Program-made: the position numbers and the translations under genes
Notes under the pieces: generated by a model
The model's database searches: none
The model's input: only the letters and a program-made list of their open reading frames with translations
Told to the model about the DNA's origin: nothing
Shown: piece after piece, positions 1 through 9,230 of the stretch
How the letters are laid out: every line of letters starts with the position of its first letter
Position numbering within the stretch: the first letter of the stretch is position 1
From: Streptomyces sp. TSRI0107
Lineage (GTDB): Bacteria; Actinomycetota; Actinomycetes; Streptomycetales; Streptomycetaceae
Direction: 5' to 3'
Assembly (NCBI RefSeq): GCF_001905845.1
Contig: NZ_LIVZ01000003.1
Span: 1-64,000, forward strand
Length of the DNA stretch: 64,000 nucleotides

Positions 1-269
1 CCCTGGCCAGCACACTCATCTGGCTCGAGACGTGATCGACAAGACGCTACCTAGGCCTTCTTCACCTCGGACGGCTGAGGCTGGCGCGCAGCGGTGAAAG
101 CGTGACGTACGCCGGATCAAGGTGGCGCGGTGGGTCGGCCTACCGCCTGACCGTACGTCCCGGCCCGCCGATCCGCCCTGCGCGCCGCGATGTGTGGCTG
201 GCGTCCCGGTGGCGGGCGTTCACGCACAGCGCGGGGACTTTGTGGGCTCAGAGGTCAGCGGCCCGATGT

Positions 270-740
270 CTACGGCGTCGCTGTTTCGCGTCGCATCTTT
301 GCTGATTCGGCAGCTCGGGCCGCGGCGCTGGCAGCCAGTGCGAGCAGGAGTGCGATGGCGCCGGTGATGACGTTGTTGGTGATGGTCTTGGTGGTGCTGA
401 CGTCGCCTGCCACCACCCAGGGCGCGATGATCGTCCATGCACCCAGGAGGCAGGCTCCCCAGGCCATGCTGTGAGTGCGTTCGTAGGCTCGGCCGAAGCC
501 CCCGCTCATGAGCAGGGCGTAAGCGAGGCCCACGAGGAGGTTGTTGACGGCGAGGGTGGACAGGCCGTTGAACCCAGTGATCCACGGGGACGCTGCCAGG
601 TAGATACCGGTGAGGAAGGCCAGCATGCCGACGGCCTGGCCTTGCGGGGTGCTCGTGGCGCGTTCCGCGATTTCGTGCCGTTGGCGCATGTCGACGATGT
701 CGGGGTGGGTCTCTATGGACGGCCCGTGAGAAGTGGTCAT
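270..740 (-). CDS. SPW-repeat membrane protein
   Basis: A 156-aa integral membrane protein with four hydrophobic segments. It shows the paired signatures of the SPW-repeat family: ASPWITGF in the first half and the related IAPWVVAG in the second, so it is an internal duplication of a two-helix unit. The ATG at 740 is chosen because AAGGTGA lies just upstream; a GTG at 749 is in frame but overlaps that ribosome binding site. The family is of unknown function and common in actinomycetes. No operon partner is visible. Confidence 0.85.
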   Translation of the reverse strand: MTTSHGPSIETHPDIVDMRQRHEIAERATSTPQGQAVGMLAFLTGIYLAASPWITGFNGLSTLAVNNLLVGLAYALLMSGGFGRAYERTHSMAWGACLLGAWTIIAPWVVAGDVSTTKTITNNVITGAIALLLALAASAAARAAESAKMRRETATP

Positions 741-1460
741 TGCTGTCACCTTGGTGCAGAAGGGGGCATTTCTCCCATCGGGTACCCAGTGGGCGAAGCT
801 AAACCAGCGTGAAGAGAGATCGCCCGGTTCGGCACGCCCATGATCCGGCCCAGTTCGGCGTCCCGCTACGGGGCAAGGCGCGGAGCGCCCTCACGTGCCT
901 GGCGGCCGGGGTGGCGCAGAAGCTGCGGTGACGGACACAGGGCGGTCATCGCTCGAGTACCGAAGTGGTGGCGGGTCGGCCTCAGCTCGCATTCGTCAGA
1001 GACACCAGGATGGTCGGCGTTCGCCGCCCATGTCCTGCGGCTCACACCCGCCCTCGCCCTGTCCCTCTTCGCCCGGCGCGGCGCCGGGCGGCTGTGTGGC
1101 ACGGGTGTGCATCAGACGGGCGAGCATCAGGCGAGTGAACAGTTCGGTCCGGTGCGCTGCCCGGACAACTCGCGTAGGGCACGCTGGAAGGGGCAGCTGT
1201 GGCCGGGCGCCAACTGTCCCAGCCTGGGAGAGAGCGGTCCGGACCATACCGATGACCCGCCCTTCGGCTCTGACGAGAGCTGATCGGGCATTTCAAGGCC
1301 AGTGCTTCGGCCCTGTCGCATCGGTGGCCCGAACAGCAGCGACGGTCAGCGCCGTCCCGGTAAATGACCACTGCTAGCACGAGGACCGGGAAGGAGTCGG
1401 CAATGCGACGTCGTAGCCGAGGGCACATCGCCATCGCTTCGATCGGATCCTGCCGGCGAA
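741..1460. other. Intergenic stretch, no recognisable gene
   Basis: Open frames here have the composition of chance GC-rich frames and show no domain, lipobox, or good ribosome binding site. It must carry the promoters of the divergent genes on either side, but I see no clear -35/-10 pair. Confidence 0.5.
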
Positions 1461-2699
1461 GTGACGGGACCGGCTGTGGTTGACCGGGCCGCGGCCGCTC
1501 TGGCACTGGTACGGATGGTCCAGGCCAGCCATACAGTCACGCTGGAGCAGCTTCCGGACCTGGTCGCCGAGCACGCTGCCGAAGCCGGGCTGCACGACGT
1601 GGCTGTCTTCGTCGTCGACATCCGTGAGACGGTGCTGCGTCGGCTCACCGGCAAGGGAGGCGACGCCGCGGACGGAGGACAGGAATTCACCGTCCAGGGC
1701 AGTTTGGCCGGCCAGGCATACCAGCGTGTGGATCTGCTCGCCGAGCCGGCGTCGGGCGGTGTGCCGGGCGGGCGGCGGCGGTGGTGGGTGGCCGTCACCG
1801 ATGGTGTGGAGCGTCTGGGCGTGGTGCGGGCCGACAGCGTCACCGACGACGCGCCGACCCGTGACATCTTGCGCGATCTGGCGTCGATGACGGCACTGCT
1901 GCTGCTCAGCAAGCGCTCCTTCAGCGACTCCTACGCCCAGCTGGTACGCACTGAGGCGATGAACGTCGCCGCCGAGATGCAGTGGAACCTCACCCCGCCT
2001 CCCGCCTATGCCGGACGCGGGGTCACGGTCGGCGCGGTGATGGAGCCCGCCTACCAGATGGGCGGCGACGCCTTCGACTACGCCGTCGCCGGCACCACGC
2101 TGCATCTGAGCGTCTTTGACGCCATGGGCCACGACACGACCGCCGGTATCACGGCGAACGTCGCCGTAGCCGCCTGCCGCAATGCCCGCCGCCAGGGCGC
2201 GTCCCTGGCAGAGACCAGCGAGCAGGTGGAACAGGCACTGCTCCAGCAGTTCAGCACGAGCCGCTACGTCACCGGCATCCTGGCCGCCCTCGACATGGCA
2301 AGCGGGCGGCTGACCTGGATCAACCGCGGCCATCCCCTGCCCATCCTCATCCGCGACAACCGCTGGACAATTGAGCTGGCCTGCCCGCCGGCCGGACCCA
2401 TGGGGGCCGATCTGGGCCTGCCGGTGACCGAGTGCACCGAGCAGCTACAACCCGGCGACCGCCTGTTGTTCTACACCGACGGGATCATCGAGGCCCGTGA
2501 CGCCCACGGTGACGAGTTCGGCCGGGACCGGTTCGTCGGCTTCATCCGCCGCCACCACGCGGGTCGGCACACCCTGCACGAAACCCTGCGCCGGCTCATG
2601 GCGGCCGTCATGGAACACAACGACGGGCGCCTCGCCGACGACGCCACCGTCCTGCTCACCGAGTGGCGTGGCGGCCACCAGGACGAGCTGACCCCATGA
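1461..2699 (+). CDS. SpoIIE-family PP2C protein phosphatase
   Basis: A 412-aa soluble protein. The C-terminal ~230 residues are a PP2C/SpoIIE phosphatase domain: metal-binding blocks MGGDAFDY and DAMGHD, followed by the GHPLPIL, FYTDGI and DDATVLL blocks. The N-terminal ~170 residues look GAF-like but match is weak. Such phosphatases normally act on phosphorylated STAS anti-anti-sigma factors in partner-switching circuits. STAS and HATPase remnants lie just downstream, so it may once have belonged to such a cassette. GTG start, 412 aa, usual length for the family. Confidence 0.88.
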   Translation: MTGPAVVDRAAAALALVRMVQASHTVTLEQLPDLVAEHAAEAGLHDVAVFVVDIRETVLRRLTGKGGDAADGGQEFTVQGSLAGQAYQRVDLLAEPASGGVPGGRRRWWVAVTDGVERLGVVRADSVTDDAPTRDILRDLASMTALLLLSKRSFSDSYAQLVRTEAMNVAAEMQWNLTPPPAYAGRGVTVGAVMEPAYQMGGDAFDYAVAGTTLHLSVFDAMGHDTTAGITANVAVAACRNARRQGASLAETSEQVEQALLQQFSTSRYVTGILAALDMASGRLTWINRGHPLPILIRDNRWTIELACPPAGPMGADLGLPVTECTEQLQPGDRLLFYTDGIIEARDAHGDEFGRDRFVGFIRRHHAGRHTLHETLRRLMAAVMEHNDGRLADDATVLLTEWRGGHQDELTP

Positions 2700-2754
2700 G
2701 TCACACCAGCTCAGGCAGGATGATCACGTGAGCACCGACCCGTCTCGCTGACGC

Positions 2755-2832
2755 ACTGCAACCGCTGATCGACCGCGATGCTCACACGGTGCTGATGGAC
2801 CTGTCCGGCGTCGACCAAGTCCTCGACAGCTA
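2755..2832 (+). pseudogene. STAS-domain fragment
   Basis: A short in-frame stretch reads ALQPLIDRDAHTVLMDLSG, which resembles the strand-helix-strand core of STAS anti-anti-sigma factors. It loses similarity right after the position where the conserved DSSG phospho-site loop should be, and no start codon belongs to it. I read it as the remnant of a partner for the upstream phosphatase. Too short for high certainty. Confidence 0.35.
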
Positions 2833-3194
2833 CCCCTCCCCGGAAGCCGCACCGGGCTCGCAATCTCAGGCCGGTGGAGCCGCCACTGTCCGCGCGCGTC
2901 ATGCCGGGCCCGCGGCGCGTCGTGCAGCGCGCGGGCCTTGGACGACTTCCCCACCTAACCTTGCGCACAGCCGTGTCGAGACGACGTCGCGCGGATTCAC
3001 CGCGCTGGCGGCAGATCAGCGTGGGGCGTGCAGGAATGGGACGCGGGTGGTGGTGCAGGCGGCGGTGGCGGGCCTGCCGGTCCAGTGCGGGCACGCGGTG
3101 GAGGAGGCGCCGGACGGGAACGGCATCGTGGTGCCGGCGGAGGGGCCGGCGGCCGGTGGGTGACCGCCTACCCAGTCTCGTCCGGTCAGAGCTG

Positions 3195-3707
3195 ACGGCC
3201 GCCCAGCGTCCCCGCCGGGGTTGTCGGCCAGCACGATCGCCGTGGTGATCCGCCTGCCCACCGGTTCGCGTTGGATGGCGAAGCTCTGGCCGACGGCTAC
3301 GACGATCTCCAGGCCGTGCTGACCGATGCGGGTCGGGCGCGAGGGTCGCGGGCGGGGTGGGGTTGCTGCCCCAGACGGTCACCTCGGTGGCGCCGCCGTT
3401 GATCTCCAGGGTGAGCAGGCAGGGGCCGGGTGCGTACTTTGCGAGCGTTGGTGACCAGCTCGCTGACCACGAGCTGCACCATGTCCGTCGCGCGTCCGGA
3501 CACCGGCAGCCCGGGCACAGCCTGCGCATCGGTCAGGAAGCTGCGGGACCAGGTCGCGGCGAAGGCGACCTCCTCGCTGCCATCGAACGCGCCGGACACC
3601 GAGATGACGTCCCCCAGCAGCGATTGCCCGTCGTCGCCGCCTGCTGTCTGCTCCATCCGGTTCGCCCTGTCCCCGCCCCGTGCCTGAATGTGCTTCGGCC
3701 CGTTCAC
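3195..3707 (-). pseudogene. RsbW/HATPase_c-like ATP-binding protein, broken by frameshifts
   Basis: Reading from 3707 downwards, the frame encodes the start of a Streptomyces-type HATPase (FAATWSRSFL, then VQLVVSELVTNARK). Near 3437 one extra base moves the homologous reading (KYAPGPCLLTLEINGGATEV) to another frame. A second shift near 3325 moves the continuation (RIGQHGLEIVVAVGQSFAIQ) again. Together the pieces form one HATPase_c domain, so this is a double-frameshift pseudogene unless the assembly is wrong. The family binds ATP and phosphorylates STAS antagonists. Confidence 0.7.
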
Positions 3708-3904
3708 CCCCGAACCCTCACATCAGGCGGGGGCAGGGCGGGCAGGGGTGGTGTCGGAGCCGTCGTCCCTCGCCCCGGGCGGGCCGCCCTGCCGAAGGGG
3801 CCGTCCTGGCCGGGCAGAGCCCCGAGAAGGAGGTTCCTTTCGTACATTGAGCGCCGTAGATCACGCGTTCACGCTCCCCGCCATCTGGCCTGGAACGCTC
3901 CCCA

Positions 3905-4146
3905 CAGTCTGGAGGGGGCGAAGTCGGCGTGCGCTGTTCGACGGCCTCCGCATACGCCTGCCGCTTCTCGTGCTCGACGAGTGCCCGGTAGACGCTGGAC
4001 AGGCTGGGCTCGCGTTCTGTCCCTTGCGCTTGCCTGTCGGAATGATCAGCTCGGGCCGGATCTGCTGACCGTCTCGCCGTTCGCGCGGCGGCGCAGGACG
4101 GTGTGGAGCATGTCGTCGGTGATGACTGGGGGCCGGCCGCCGTGCC
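3905..4146 (-). pseudogene. Remnant of a helix-turn-helix (recombinase-like) protein
   Basis: The frame running out of the kinase fragment carries GRPPVITDDMLHTVLRRRAN, a helix-turn-helix tail of the sort attached to serine recombinases. It then shifts frame and continues as RPELIIPTGKRKGQN and further to about 3905. It has no start of its own and is fused to the kinase remnant at about 4148, so this is a recombination scar rather than a working gene. The assignment to a recombinase tail is from pattern memory only. Confidence 0.4.
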
Positions 4147-4150
4147 TTGC

Positions 4151-4590
4151 CCGCTGGGCGGGATCCTCGGACATGAGCCAGCCGGCTAACCGCTCCAGCT
4201 CCGCAGGGGCGTCCGGGCGCAGGGCGCACAGCGGTGCCGGCTGTTGGTTGAGGCGCTGGTTGACCAAGTACCAGGAGGTGCCGGTGGAGGTCCGTTGCCC
4301 GGTGACCATTTCGTAGAGCACGCAGCCCAGGGAGTACATGTCGGTGCGGCAGTCGAATGTGCCGCACAGGGCCTCGGGGGCCATGTTGGCGGGGGTCCCG
4401 ATCAGGACGCCGGTGGTGGTGATGTCGTGCCGGGCGTCGCTGCTCCTGGTGATGCCGAGGTCGACGACTGTGACCTCGCCGCTGGAGCGGACGATGATGT
4501 TGGACGACGCCCTCCCATCCCCAAAGACGCATCCCAGCGGACCGTCCGCGCGGACCTGCAACCCGGCGATGGTGGTCTCAGCCCACCCGC
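4151..4590 (-). pseudogene. Serine/threonine kinase C-lobe fragment
   Basis: The protein fragment contains the end of the catalytic loop (SNIIVRSSG), a DLG version of the DFG motif, the activation-segment block GTPANMAPEAL and the conserved DMYSLGCVLYEMVTG helix. The entire N-lobe and the HRD motif are missing upstream, where the sequence becomes non-homologous. It therefore cannot be an active kinase. The 3' end is fused to an unrelated helix-turn-helix remnant. Confidence 0.75.
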
Positions 4591-4705
4591 GGCCCTCATC
4601 ACACGCCATACCTCGTCGTCTACGCGACCTGGCCGAACTCGCCCCGGACACTCCGAGCGGAACCCGTAGCAGCGACGCTTTGCACCGGATCGTAGGCTGC
4701 GGGCT

Positions 4706-5347
4706 ATGAACGAGACCCAGCCCCCAACGCCCCACGACGCCCTCGAACTGCTGCTGGCCGGTAACCGGCGCTTCGTCTCAGGCACCCCCGAGCACCCCAA
4801 CCAGGACGCCACCCGCCGCACCGAGATCGCACCGTCCCAGCAACCGTTCGCCGTCCTGTTCGGGTGCTCCGACTCCCGGCTCGCCGCCGAGATCATCTTC
4901 GACCGCGGCCTGGGCGACCTGTTCGTGGTGCGCACCGCGGGGCATGTCGCCGGTGCAGAAGCCCTCGGTTCCATCGAGTACGGGGTGAGCGTGCTCGACG
5001 CCCCGCTCGTCGTCGTGCTCGGCCACGACTCGTGCGGGGCCATCGCAGCCGCCTGTGCTGCCGCCGACGGTGGCACGGTGCCCGGTGGCTTCGTCCGGGA
5101 CGTTGTCGAACGGGTGACCCCGAGCGTGCTGGCAGCCCGCGCCGCAGGACGCGGGACGGCCGAAGAGATCCTGGCCGAGCACATCGAGCACACCGTGGAC
5201 CTGCTGCTGGAACGCTCCCGCGCCCTGGCCGAGCGGGTGGCCGCCGGCCGTCTCGGCGTAGTGGGGCTGTCCTACCGGCTGGCCGACGGCAGTGCACAGC
5301 TCGTCGCCGCCCGCGGCCTCGATGCGGCAGTGCCCACCGCATCCTGA
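4706..5347 (+). CDS. Beta-class carbonic anhydrase
   Basis: A 213-aa cytosolic zinc enzyme that interconverts CO2 and bicarbonate. All beta-class ligands are visible: C54, D56 and R58 in CSDSR, then H107 and C110 in HDSCG. The length matches the family. It stands alone between two pseudogene tracts. ATG start; no strong Shine-Dalgarno is seen, so it may be translated from a short leader. Confidence 0.95.
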   Translation: MNETQPPTPHDALELLLAGNRRFVSGTPEHPNQDATRRTEIAPSQQPFAVLFGCSDSRLAAEIIFDRGLGDLFVVRTAGHVAGAEALGSIEYGVSVLDAPLVVVLGHDSCGAIAAACAAADGGTVPGGFVRDVVERVTPSVLAARAAGRGTAEEILAEHIEHTVDLLLERSRALAERVAAGRLGVVGLSYRLADGSAQLVAARGLDAAVPTAS

Positions 5348-5787
5348 CCGCCTCAGCCGTGGTGCCCCGGCGTGATTTGCCCGGTCGGAGGCGCAATGGC
5401 GGGGCGGCTGCCGGAGGTTCCGGCGGTGACGGACTACCTCCCACGACAGCGGGACGCGCTCGCGGTTGACGGCGGCGCGTCCTGCCCGTCGTGGTGACGT
5501 TGGCGGAGGTGACACGACGCTCGCGTGTCATGGTCCCCTGATTGTGCACCGGCGTCAGGGGCAGTGTTGGCGCTCCTTGGTTGAAGCTGGCCACTCCCGC
5601 TCGTCGCGCCATTTGGTTGCCAGCTCAACCAACCCAGCCCGGGGCCTGGCCGGGCATGGGCCGCTGATCTCGCGGTCGTGTCCTCCGGCAGGTTGCTTGT
5701 TCGCTTCCTGCCGCGTGGCGCGCTTGGATGTCCGGGTACGTCCAAATGTGCAGCGGGGAGGCGGGAAGGGCAGAGCCCGTCAGGGCC

Positions 5788-6385
5788 CGGAGGCTGACCG
5801 ACCAGGCTGGCCAGCAGTTACAGCGGATCATGCGCCGGGGCAGCACGAGTGCGGTGCGCTATCGCCGGGCCATGATGGTGTGCCACCACCCGCCCCACCA
5901 AGCTCGGGCAGCCCTTCACCCGCTGGTCGATCCGCAAACTCGCCGCCTGCCCGCGCCAGGTGCACGGACACGTCATCCGCATCGGCCGGGAAACCATACG
6001 GTGCCTGCTCCTACGCCATGGCATCACCTTCCAGCGGACCAAGACCTGGAAGGAGTCCCCCGACCCAGAGCGCGACGTCAAGCTCGACCGGATCGAGCAC
6101 GTGCTGGAGTACTTCCGGGACCGGGTATTCGCGTTCCACGGATTCGGCCCACCCTACTTCCATGGCTGCTACTCCGTCGGCGACGACCGTCTGTGGGGCG
6201 TCAACCGCCGCCGCAAAGGCACCGCCAACTCTCCGCTCGTACCGGCGCGGACATCCGCCGCTGGGCGAAGAAGAACAAGGCCGAGCTGTGCTTCACCCGA
6301 CCTATGCGTCCTGTGCCAACCGATCGAGGCGCACTTCGGCCCGCTGCGGCGGACGTCCCCTCGCCAAGGCCGCATGACCAGACGG
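5788..6385 (+). pseudogene. IS630-family transposase remnant
   Basis: Pieces of one IS630 transposase occur in order but in different frames: the N-terminal RRGSTSAVRYRRAMMV, then WSIRKLAAC, VIRIGRETIRCLLLRHGITF and TWKESPDPERD, then YFHGCYSVGDDRLWGVN, then ADIRRWAKKNKAELCFT and PIEAHFGPLR. The stretch between VFAFHGFGPPYF should contain the first catalytic Asp-Glu region and is deleted, and another deletion removes the segment before ADIRRW. The element cannot transpose by itself. No terminal repeats were recognised. Confidence 0.8.
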
Positions 6386-6427
6386 CCAGGTCTGGCCGAG
6401 CACACTGGTTGGCCTTGGCCGCGAAAG

Positions 6428-6808
6428 TCAGGCGTCGAAGCGACGACGGGCAGCCTCGATGTGATCGAAGTACCGGCGGGTCCAGTCGCACATCCCGTCG
6501 ACCGTCGCTCGCAGAGCCTGACCCGGCTCTGTGAGGGTGTATTCGACCCGCGGCGGGATCGTGGCATGCACGGTCCGATCGACCAGGCCGTTGCGTTCCA
6601 GCATGCGCAGGTTCTGGGTGAGCATCTTGTGGCTGATTCCCTCGATCTCGTTCCGCAGCTCGGTGAAGCGCAAGGTGCGGTCACCTAGACCCTCGACGAT
6701 CAGAAACGCCCACTTGTTGGCGACGTCCGAGAAGATCTCCCGCGCCAGAGAGTCCGCACGCGCCAGGTCTGCGTCCTCGGGCGAGCCTGTGAGCTGCTTG
6801 GTCACCAT
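6428..6808 (-). CDS. HxlR-family winged-helix transcriptional regulator
   Basis: A 126-aa DNA-binding protein with the classic HxlR layout: WAFLIVEGLGDRTLRFTELRNEIEGISHKMLTQNLRMLERNGLV spans the winged helix in short motif blocks, then a basic wing and a C-terminal dimer helix. GGAG lies upstream of the ATG at 6808. It is divergent from a RidA-family gene at 6951 with a 142-bp shared promoter region that contains an inverted repeat; the regulator probably controls that neighbour and itself. Its ligand is unknown. Confidence 0.92.
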   Translation of the reverse strand: MVTKQLTGSPEDADLARADSLAREIFSDVANKWAFLIVEGLGDRTLRFTELRNEIEGISHKMLTQNLRMLERNGLVDRTVHATIPPRVEYTLTEPGQALRATVDGMCDWTRRYFDHIEAARRRFDA

Positions 6809-6863
6809 CAGGTTCTCCAGTCACTGAAAAGTGCGTTCTTCCACGTCAGCGACCACTCTCCTA

Positions 6864-6880
6864 TGGTTCCTGAGTAACCA
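6864..6880. promoter_or_regulatory. Inverted repeat between hxlR-like and ridA-like genes
   Basis: TGGTT, seven bases, AACCA: a perfect 5-bp inverted repeat in the divergent promoter. HxlR proteins bind as dimers to such sites, so this is a reasonable operator for the regulator ending at 6808. The link is inferred from position only. Confidence 0.4.
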
Positions 6881-6950
6881 CAAGAGACCCAGAGTGTCCT
6901 GGTCGGGGCGGACCCGAACCCGCGGACGCTCAGACGAGGAGACAAGCACA

Positions 6951-7358
6951 ATGGCCATCACCTTTGTGAACCCCAGCGGATTGCCCAAGATCGATGTCTA
7001 CCGACAGGTGTCGATCGCATCCGGGTCGAGACTGGTCTTCATCGCCGGGCAGGTCGCCTGGGACGCCGATGGCATCACGATCGGCGAAGGCGACCTTGCC
7101 GCCCAGGTCGAGCAGAGCTATCTCAACGTCGGCACGGCCCTGACGGAGGTCGGTGGCTCCTTCGACGACGTGGCGAAGCTGACCTTCTACGTTGTCGACT
7201 GGACCCCTGACAAGATGCCGCCGCTCCTGGAAGGAATCTCCAGGGCAGCCGCGAAGCTGGGGATCACGCCGGCCCCGCCGGCCACGCTGATAGGTGTTGC
7301 GGCATTGGACGTCCCCGACCACCTGGTCGAGATCGAAGCCACCGCGGTCCTCGACTGA
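6951..7358 (+). CDS. RidA-family protein (YjgF/YER057c/UK114)
   Basis: A 135-aa protein of usual RidA length. Family blocks seen are LVFIAGQVAWDADG near residue 28, LTEVGGSFDDVAKLTFYVVD in the middle, and PPATLIGVAALDVPDHLVEIE at the end. The Arg needed for imine hydrolysis in classical RidA (in the RAAVEV/IEATA region) is not obvious, so it may belong to a different RidA subgroup. GAGGAGA lies upstream of the ATG at 6951. Divergent from the HxlR-type regulator. Confidence 0.88.
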   Translation: MAITFVNPSGLPKIDVYRQVSIASGSRLVFIAGQVAWDADGITIGEGDLAAQVEQSYLNVGTALTEVGGSFDDVAKLTFYVVDWTPDKMPPLLEGISRAAAKLGITPAPPATLIGVAALDVPDHLVEIEATAVLD

Positions 7359-7496
7359 ACTGAAGAGACGGCATGCCCTCACTGAGCGCCGAAGTGGCCA
7401 ACTGGCTCAGTCGCAAGCGTGACCTTCCCAGTCACGGCTGGCTGCCTGAGTGACCGTGTGGGCGATCTCCGTGCGGAGTACCGCGTGCTGTTGGGG

Positions 7497-8312
7497 CTAG
7501 TCGCTCGCGGACGCGTGAACCCGAGGTAACTCAGCCTTCCACTGGTGAACGTCCAGGTCACTGCCGATGGCGTCCGCGACGCCCCGGTCATCGTCGACGC
7601 TGGTCAGTGTCTCGTCGGTGAGCAGACGGCCGAGCGGGTCGGTGCGCAGCCCGCTCTCCACCGCCAGATCGGGTACGCCGAATCCTGCGGCCCAGATGGT
7701 CAGCGCGCTCGGACGCACCGCACCGTCGGCAGGGCCATCGGCGGAAGCATCGTCGAGGACGACCGCGTCCTGCCGCACCTCGCTCACCGAGATTCCCTCG
7801 AGTACGGCGACACGGTGCCGGGGCAGCCAGGTGGCGATGTAGCGGCGACCGGCCGCGCTGAACGTAGGTGCCAGGGTGCGGCCGCACACCAGCGTGACCG
7901 CGCGTCCCCGCTCGGCCAGTTCGGCGGCCGTCTCGATGCCGGTCAGCCCGCCGCCGACCACGGTGACTGGAGCGTCGCGGGGCAACTCCTCCAGCCTGGC
8001 ACGCAGCCGCTCCGCGTCCTCGCATTCGGCAAGGGATACGGCGAATTCGGCCGCGACGGGCACGGATGGCGGTGTTGTCCCGATGCTGCCGACCGCGTGG
8101 ACGACGTAGTCGTAGTCCAGGGCGCTGGCCGACGCCAGCCGCACGCGGCGTGCGGCGGTGTCGATGAGCGTGGCGCTGTCAACGACCAGCTCGATGCCGT
8201 CACCGAGCAGGGTGCCGTAGTCGATCGTAGCGTCGCCGGTACGGGCCACCCACTGGTGCAGCCGGATGCGCTCGATGAACGTCGGGCGGGGATTGACCAG
8301 CGTGACGCCATT
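7497..8312 (-). pseudogene. FAD-dependent pyridine nucleotide oxidoreductase, truncated at both ends
   Basis: The frame holds the second (NADH-binding) dinucleotide fold, VVGGGLTGIETAAELAERG, and the central ASALDYDYVVHAVGS segment of NADH-dehydrogenase-like flavoproteins. The N-terminal FAD GxGxxG is absent: homology (VTLVNPRPTFIERIRLHQW) begins directly at the stop codon of the STAS gene at 8311. The C-terminus becomes unrelated after SVDDDRGVADAIG, where the second FAD motif should be. Both losses imply a non-functional relic. Confidence 0.75.
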
Positions 8313-8661
8313 AAGGGTCCGCCTGCTGGAAGTCGGTCGGTGGCGTGTCGGGGAGCAGGCGGGTGAGGTCGAAAGTGGCGGGGTTCATGTCGGCGGCCAT
8401 GAGCAGCAGCCGCAGCGGCTGGGGACGCAGTCCCGTAACGGTCGTCCGGCGGTCCGGGCCGTCAAGTCTGGTGGGGGTGAACAGGAGGTGGAGGCCGGCG
8501 ACGTCCATGAAGGGCGTGTGGTTCAGGTCCCACAGCAGGTCACTCACCTCGGCCGGCAGCGCCTCCGCCGCGGCGCGCAGCGGGGGCAGGGCGTCGAAGT
8601 CGAGGTCTCCGCACGGGGTGATGCGGGCGGACCTGCCGTCGATGGTGGTGGTGATGTGCAT
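8311..8661 (-). CDS. STAS-domain protein (anti-sigma factor antagonist-like)
   Basis: A 116-aa single-domain protein. The N-terminus MHITTTIDGRSARITPCGDL and the core LLWDLNHTPFMDVAGLHLL fit STAS. The usual phospho-acceptor Ser/Thr in the DSSGL loop is replaced by DVAGL, so it may not be switched by phosphorylation. The ATG at 8661 fits the domain edge; an upstream TTG at 8700 would add 13 unconserved residues. The stop codon abuts the flavoprotein relic. Confidence 0.75.
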   Translation of the reverse strand: MHITTTIDGRSARITPCGDLDFDALPPLRAAAEALPAEVSDLLWDLNHTPFMDVAGLHLLFTPTRLDGPDRRTTVTGLRPQPLRLLLMAADMNPATFDLTRLLPDTPPTDFQQADP

Positions 8662-9230
8662 GCTGGGCGCGCCCCGTTCCGCAGGGGTTGGTGAGCCCAA
8701 AGGCGAAGCACCCCCGAGGAGGGAGGCTACGACGATGGCGGGTGCCGGGTGCCCGGGATGGGGGCAACGCCCGGCTCCCGAAAGACCGGCACCCCGGGCG
8801 GGAGTGTCGGCCGGTCTCGTTGTCTGCCCACCGTCGCATACTCCCGCCCGAACCCGCGACTCCCCGTATGGGGGACGTTCTGTGAGGCCCGCGCCACCCG
8901 TACGGGGCGCCGCGTGGACGATCGCCCCGAAGGCGCGACGGTCGAGAGCCGTTAGTACGGCAAGACCTCTCCTCGATGCTCATCTGGGCACAGTGATATC
9001 GGGGTTGGGGTCGCGCCCCGGCGGCGAGCAGCGCAGCAGGCAGCCGCGGTGCTCTCGCCGTATCCCGCGCAGGCGGGCACTCGCGGCTGGGTTCCCAGAG
9101 GCCGGTAGCTAGCATCCTCTCCTGCCTCACAGCCGACAGCGGAGGGCGAGGAGCCCGTTCCGCTGGAGTCAGCAGCTGCTGCCGGGGCCGCTTCATAGCG
9201 CAGGCGAGTCATGGTTGACATGATTTGGTC
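8662..9230. other. Intergenic stretch without a supported gene
   Basis: No frame here shows a recognisable domain on either strand. It contains the region upstream of the divergent STAS and NACHT genes. No convincing promoter hexamers were identified. Confidence 0.5.

Noticed and set aside
3297..3707. Intact HATPase gene of 136 codons
   Set aside because: The homologous continuation is in other frames, so the 136-codon frame ends in unrelated sequence; treated as a pseudogene.
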